Below, piece by piece: positions 15,261 to 17,950 of a stretch of DNA of 17,950 bases. Source of the DNA: Chloroflexia bacterium (lineage in GTDB: Bacteria; Chloroflexota; Chloroflexia; QHBQ01; JADMIH01); NCBI GenBank assembly GCA_025927935.1, contig JAICKM010000044.1, forward strand, positions 1 through 17,950, written 5' to 3'. The translations under genes were made by a program, and so were the position numbers. Position 1 is the stretch's first letter. Each line of letters begins with the position of its first letter. The notes under the pieces are model-generated. The model was not told the DNA's origin, did no database searches, and saw nothing but the letters and a program-made list of their open reading frames with translations.

Positions 15261-15291
15261 AAGGCCCCGTGAATTTCTCACAGAGCCTTTT
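15259..15291 (+). terminator. Intrinsic terminator after the integrase remnant
   Basis: AAAAGGC (15259-15265) pairs with GCCTTTT (15285-15291), and GTGA (15269-15272) with TCAC (15278-15281), around a 5-nt loop. The T run lies in the stem. It overlaps the integrase stop codon and is symmetrical enough to work on both strands. Confidence 0.75.
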
Positions 15292-15316
15292 GATCAATCT
15301 AAAGCTTCATGTGGGG

Positions 15317-15360
15317 TGAGCCCACTGGGATTCGAACCCAGGACCCCCTGATTAAAAGTC
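15317..15360 (-). other. tRNA-Lys(UUU) 3' half, probable attachment-site core
   Basis: Read on the minus strand: anticodon loop CTTTTAA (15358-15352, anticodon UUU), 3' anticodon stem TCAGG, 5-nt variable loop GGGTC, T arm CTGGG-TTCGAAT-CCCAG, a 7-nt acceptor strand TGGGCTC and discriminator A (15317). No CCA is encoded. The expected 5' half (acceptor, D arm, a CCTGA stem) is absent beyond 15360; the sequence there pairs poorly and has no D arm. This is a fragment and not a functional tRNA. Tyrosine recombinases commonly use exactly this 3' half as an integration site. Confidence 0.85.
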
Positions 15361-15370
15361 CGACCAAAAA

Positions 15371-15446
15371 GTGTCTGCTGGTGTCTGTTGTTTCAATTTC
15401 TATCTGATTCAAGTCCATTCAGCATCCACATTCGTCCATTGCATCC
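15371..15446. repeat. Short direct repeats beside the attachment core
   Basis: Two tandem 10-bp units, GTGTCTGCTG and GTGTCTGTTG (15371-15390). Farther on, GTCCATTCAGCATCC (15413-15427) is repeated 21 bp later as GTCCATTGCATCC (15434-15446). These could be recombinase arm-type sites. Confidence 0.5.
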
Positions 15447-15922
15447 GCCCCTGTCTTCCCGTTTGTCTACATCCGTGGCTACACGGATCGTCCGGCGATG
15501 CGATACATGTGGCCTGCAAGCGCCCCGGTGTCCTATTCATTGTGATTTGGAACAACGCATGCACGAGGAAGTAACCCACCGGGCCGCAGGAGCTAGGCGC
15601 CGCGATCTCTCGCGCCGGGCGGTGGTCCGTACTGCGCCGGTAATTGCCACTCGTATTGTGCTGCGCTTCGGGCGCCTGGTCATCACCTGGGCCTAGTCGC
15701 GGATGGGGCGCCGCCCCTAGTGCGGCGCCCCGCATCGACAGGTCCCGGCGCCACCGCAGACCCGGCCTCGCTCGATGTGAAGTTATGCATCGGGGCCGCA
15801 ACATTATAGCAAGTCGCCGCTACTCTCCGCCGCCTCGTATCCTTTGAATGAGCAGCTTGCCTACGCCAGGGCCGCTGCCGCAATAGCGATCTCCTTCAGC
15901 AAGCCTCGACCGCATCAGGTTA
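15447..15922. other. Non-coding stretch with a strong hairpin
   Basis: No supportable gene. GGGGCGCCGC (15705-15714) pairs perfectly with GCGGCGCCCC (15722-15731) around a 7-nt loop, and GAT/ATC extend the stem. ORFs crossing here have no motif, no ribosome site and high Arg/Pro/Ala content, as expected for chance frames in GC-rich DNA. Confidence 0.5.
15803..15811 (-). promoter_or_regulatory. Orphan extended -10 on the minus strand
   Basis: TGC-TATAAT points left toward the 15705-15731 hairpin and the attachment scar, with no recognisable gene downstream. A start near 15796 would give an RNA of about 90 nt if it ended at that hairpin. Confidence 0.4.
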
Positions 15923-15931
15923 TGCTATAAT
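15923..15931 (+). promoter_or_regulatory. Extended -10 of the cyclase-STAND gene
   Basis: TGC-TATAAT, with a predicted start near 15938 and a 52-nt leader. There is no -35 match. Confidence 0.65.
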
Positions 15932-15989
15932 ATCCTTTGAGTCCAGCCTGACTACTGCGCGGCAGTGCCCCTACAGGAGACGCTCTCCA

Positions 15990-17950
15990 ATGACTGGCCG
16001 CCCGACCGGCATGGTCACTTTCCTGCTTACCGACATTGAGGGCAGTACGCGGCGCTGGGAGGCCCACCCGGACCTGATGCCCGCGGCCTTCGCGCGCCAG
16101 GAGGCTATCCTGCGCGAAGCTGTCGCCGCCTATGGTGGTTGGGCCTATAAGCAGGTCGGCGATGCGTTTCAGGTGGCCTTTCAGACCGCGCCGGCGGCGC
16201 TGGCCGCTGCGCTGGCCGCGCAGCAGGCGCTTGCCGCTGAGCTTTGGCCGCCCGCCATCGGCCCCGTGCGCGTCCGTATGGCTTTGCATACCGGGAGTGC
16301 CGAGGAACGCGGCGACGACTACGTCGGCCCCCCGCTCTACCACGCCCATCGCCTGCTGAGCGCCGGGCACGGCGGCCAGATTCTGCTCACGACGACCACC
16401 CAGGACCTGGTCCGTAACAGCTTGCCCCCCGGCGTCGTGTTGCGCGATCTCGGCGAACGGCACCTCAAGGATCTGGCCCACCCCGAGCACATCTGGCAGG
16501 CCATCGGGCCGGGCTTATCCGCCGATTTTCCGCCCCTGAAAACCCTGGACACCCGGCCCACCAATCTGCCGATGACGCTTACGGCGCTAATCGGCCGCGC
16601 CGCGGAACGGGCGCAAGCGGAGGCCCTGTTCGCGCAGCCCGACGTGCGCTTGCTCACGGTAACGGGGCCGCCTGGCGTCGGCAAGACCCGGTTCGCGCTG
16701 CAACTGGCCGCCGATCTGCTGTCCGAGTTCCCGGACGGCGTCTGGTTCATCGCCCTGGCGGCGGTGGAAGATGCCGATTTGCTCACGGCGACCATCACCG
16801 GGACACTCGGTTTGCGGCAGGAACCGGGGCGCCCGCTCCTGCCGAGCCTGCTGGAGCACTTGCGGGGGCAGCAGGTGCTGCTGATCCTCGACAACTTTGA
16901 GCAGGTCACGGAGGGGGCGAGCCTGGTGAGTGATCTGCTGGGCAGCGTGCCGGGGCTGAAAGTGCTGGTTACGAGCCGGGCGCGCTTGCATCTGCGGGGC
17001 GAGAAGGAATTCGCGCTGGTCCCGCTCACGCTGCCGGCGGCTGATCCGCGACCTGCCCTGGACGCCCTGGCCCGGATCCCCGCCGTAGCCCTCTTTGTCG
17101 AGCGCGCCGCCGACATCCAGCCCGGCTTCACGCTTACGCCGGATAATGCGGGCGCCGTCGCGGCCATCTGCCGGCGCCTGGACGGGCTGCCCCTGGCGAT
17201 CGAGCTGGCGGCGGCGCGCAGCAAGATCCTCGCGCCGCCGGTCTTGCTGGCACGCCTGGAAAGCCGGCTGCCATTGCTGACCGGCGGCGCGGGCGACCTG
17301 GCGGCACATCAACAGACGTTGCGCGATACCATCACCTGGAGCTACAACCTGCTGGGCGCGGCGGAGCAGCAGTTGTTCCGGCAACTGGCGGTGTTTGCCG
17401 GGGGCTTCACGCTCGCGGCGGCGGAGGTCGTGTGTGGCGCTCCGGCCGCAAGTGCTGCCGCTACCGGGGTATTGGACAGCCGTGTCGCCCGCGGTTTGCC
17501 TGTCCCCGATGTGCTGGATCGGCTCACCGCGCTGGTGGATCGCAGCCTTTTGCAGAGCACTGCGGGGGAAGAGACCCGCTTCCGCATGCTGGAAACGATC
17601 CGCGAGTACGCCTGGGATCGGTTGGCGGCGAGTGGCGAGGCGGCGGCGATCCGGCGGCGCCACGCGGCGTATTTCCAGACGCTGGCCGAGGCGGCGGATG
17701 CCGGGTGGCAGGGCACGCGGCAGGCGGTCTGGCGGCAGCGGCTGGCGGCGGAGCATGATAACCTGCGGGCGGCGCTCGCGTGGGCACAGGAGACGGCGCA
17801 GTGGGAATCGGGTGCGCGCCTGGCGGGCGGGCTGGCCCGGTTCTGGGCGACGCACGGCTATTTAGCCGAGGGGCGACGCTGGCTGGAATGGGCGCTGCAG
17901 GCCCCGCCCACGTTGCCGGTGGCCGACCGTGCGCGCCTGCTGGATGGCGC
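15990..17950 (+). CDS. Class III nucleotidyl cyclase domain fused to a STAND ATPase regulator (3' end cut by window)
   Basis: The frame is open from the ATG at 15990 (AGGAG 10 nt upstream) to the window edge: at least 653 residues, C-terminus missing. Residues 8 to about 175 are a class III adenylate/guanylate cyclase homology domain (MVTFLLTDIEGSTRRWE). Metal-binding D15 and D58 (KQVGDAF) are present. In the block that normally reads VNRAARL, this protein has LYHAHRL (116-122): the transition-state Arg is kept (R121), but the Asn is Tyr117. From about 200 follows a NACHT/NB-ARC-like STAND ATPase: Walker A GPPGVGKT (226-233), Walker B LLILDNFEQV, LVTSRARL and RLDGLPLAIELAAAR, then a winged-helix-type region and the beginning of an alpha-helical, probably TPR, sensor. 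Such proteins are cytosolic signal-integrating regulators abundant in Chloroflexota and Actinomycetota. A LuxR-type DNA-binding end, if any, would lie outside the window. Confidence 0.9.
   Translation, partial: MTGRPTGMVTFLLTDIEGSTRRWEAHPDLMPAAFARQEAILREAVAAYGGWAYKQVGDAFQVAFQTAPAALAAALAAQQALAAELWPPAIGPVRVRMALHTGSAEERGDDYVGPPLYHAHRLLSAGHGGQILLTTTTQDLVRNSLPPGVVLRDLGERHLKDLAHPEHIWQAIGPGLSADFPPLKTLDTRPTNLPMTLTALIGRAAERAQAEALFAQPDVRLLTVTGPPGVGKTRFALQLAADLLSEFPDGVWFIALAAVEDADLLTATITGTLGLRQEPGRPLLPSLLEHLRGQQVLLILDNFEQVTEGASLVSDLLGSVPGLKVLVTSRARLHLRGEKEFALVPLTLPAADPRPALDALARIPAVALFVERAADIQPGFTLTPDNAGAVAAICRRLDGLPLAIELAAARSKILAPPVLLARLESRLPLLTGGAGDLAAHQQTLRDTITWSYNLLGAAEQQLFRQLAVFAGGFTLAAAEVVCGAPAASAAATGVLDSRVARGLPVPDVLDRLTALVDRSLLQSTAGEETRFRMLETIREYAWDRLAASGEAAAIRRRHAAYFQTLAEAADAGWQGTRQAVWRQRLAAEHDNLRAALAWAQETAQWESGARLAGGLARFWATHGYLAEGRRWLEWALQAPPTLPVADRARLLDG

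Noticed and set aside
15317..15400. Complete tRNA-Lys gene
   Set aside because: Only the 3' half is present. The sequence beyond 15360 has no D arm or acceptor 5' strand, and the anticodon stem has a mismatch.
15558..15696. 45-codon plus-strand ORF (MHEEVTHRAAG...)
   Set aside because: No ribosome site, Arg-rich chance composition and no motif.
16587..17855. 422-residue minus-strand ORF
   Set aside because: It is antisense to the STAND ATPase coding sequence; Arg/Gln/Pro-rich, with no motif.

Overview
This is a GC-rich (roughly 65%) bacterial chromosome segment. The gene content points to a Chloroflexota-type organism, by inference only. It includes a caspase/STAND/WD40 giant, a class III cyclase fused to a STAND ATPase, a lone Flp pilin, a SIRT4-like sirtuin, DUF11 and choice-of-anchor-Q surface proteins, and spacers with hairpin repeats. 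There is no rRNA, complete tRNA, CRISPR array or intact insertion sequence.

Layout. 1-2460 holds single housekeeping-type genes: a CoA-binding Rossmann protein (-), pyrR (+) and a class II sirtuin (-) that meets pyrR tail to tail with a 1-bp gap. 2498-4699 carries a membrane-anchored DUF11 surface protein (-), divergent from a short MutY/MIG-like DNA glycosylase (+) that appears to be transcribed without a leader. 4744-9444 is one 1566-residue gene (-): a caspase-like protease, an nSTAND NTPase, one membrane helix and 16 WD40 units. 9720-10761 has a 50-residue Flp-type pilin (-) with a strong terminator, divergent from a stand-alone response regulator (+). 11213-15034 is a secreted 1125-residue GH16 glucanase with an extended -10 promoter, a hairpin-rich leader of about 360 nt and a long 3' hairpin. 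15096-15446 looks like the scar of an integrative element: the last 54 codons of a tyrosine recombinase, its terminator, the 3' half of a tRNA-Lys(UUU) gene and short direct repeats. 15923-17950 starts a cyclase-STAND regulator that runs off the window.

Most genes stand alone with their own promoters. A TGCTATAAT extended -10 recurs upstream of several of them (exact copies at 9672-9680, 11213-11221, 15803-15811 and 15923-15931), which makes start-site prediction fairly easy here.

The strongest leads are: the GH16 catalytic domain apparently inserted inside a second copy of a carbohydrate-binding-like domain; the structured leader of that gene; the integrase/tRNA-Lys scar; and the transmembrane caspase-STAND-WD40 protein. 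No multi-gene defence or biosynthetic system can be shown from this window alone.
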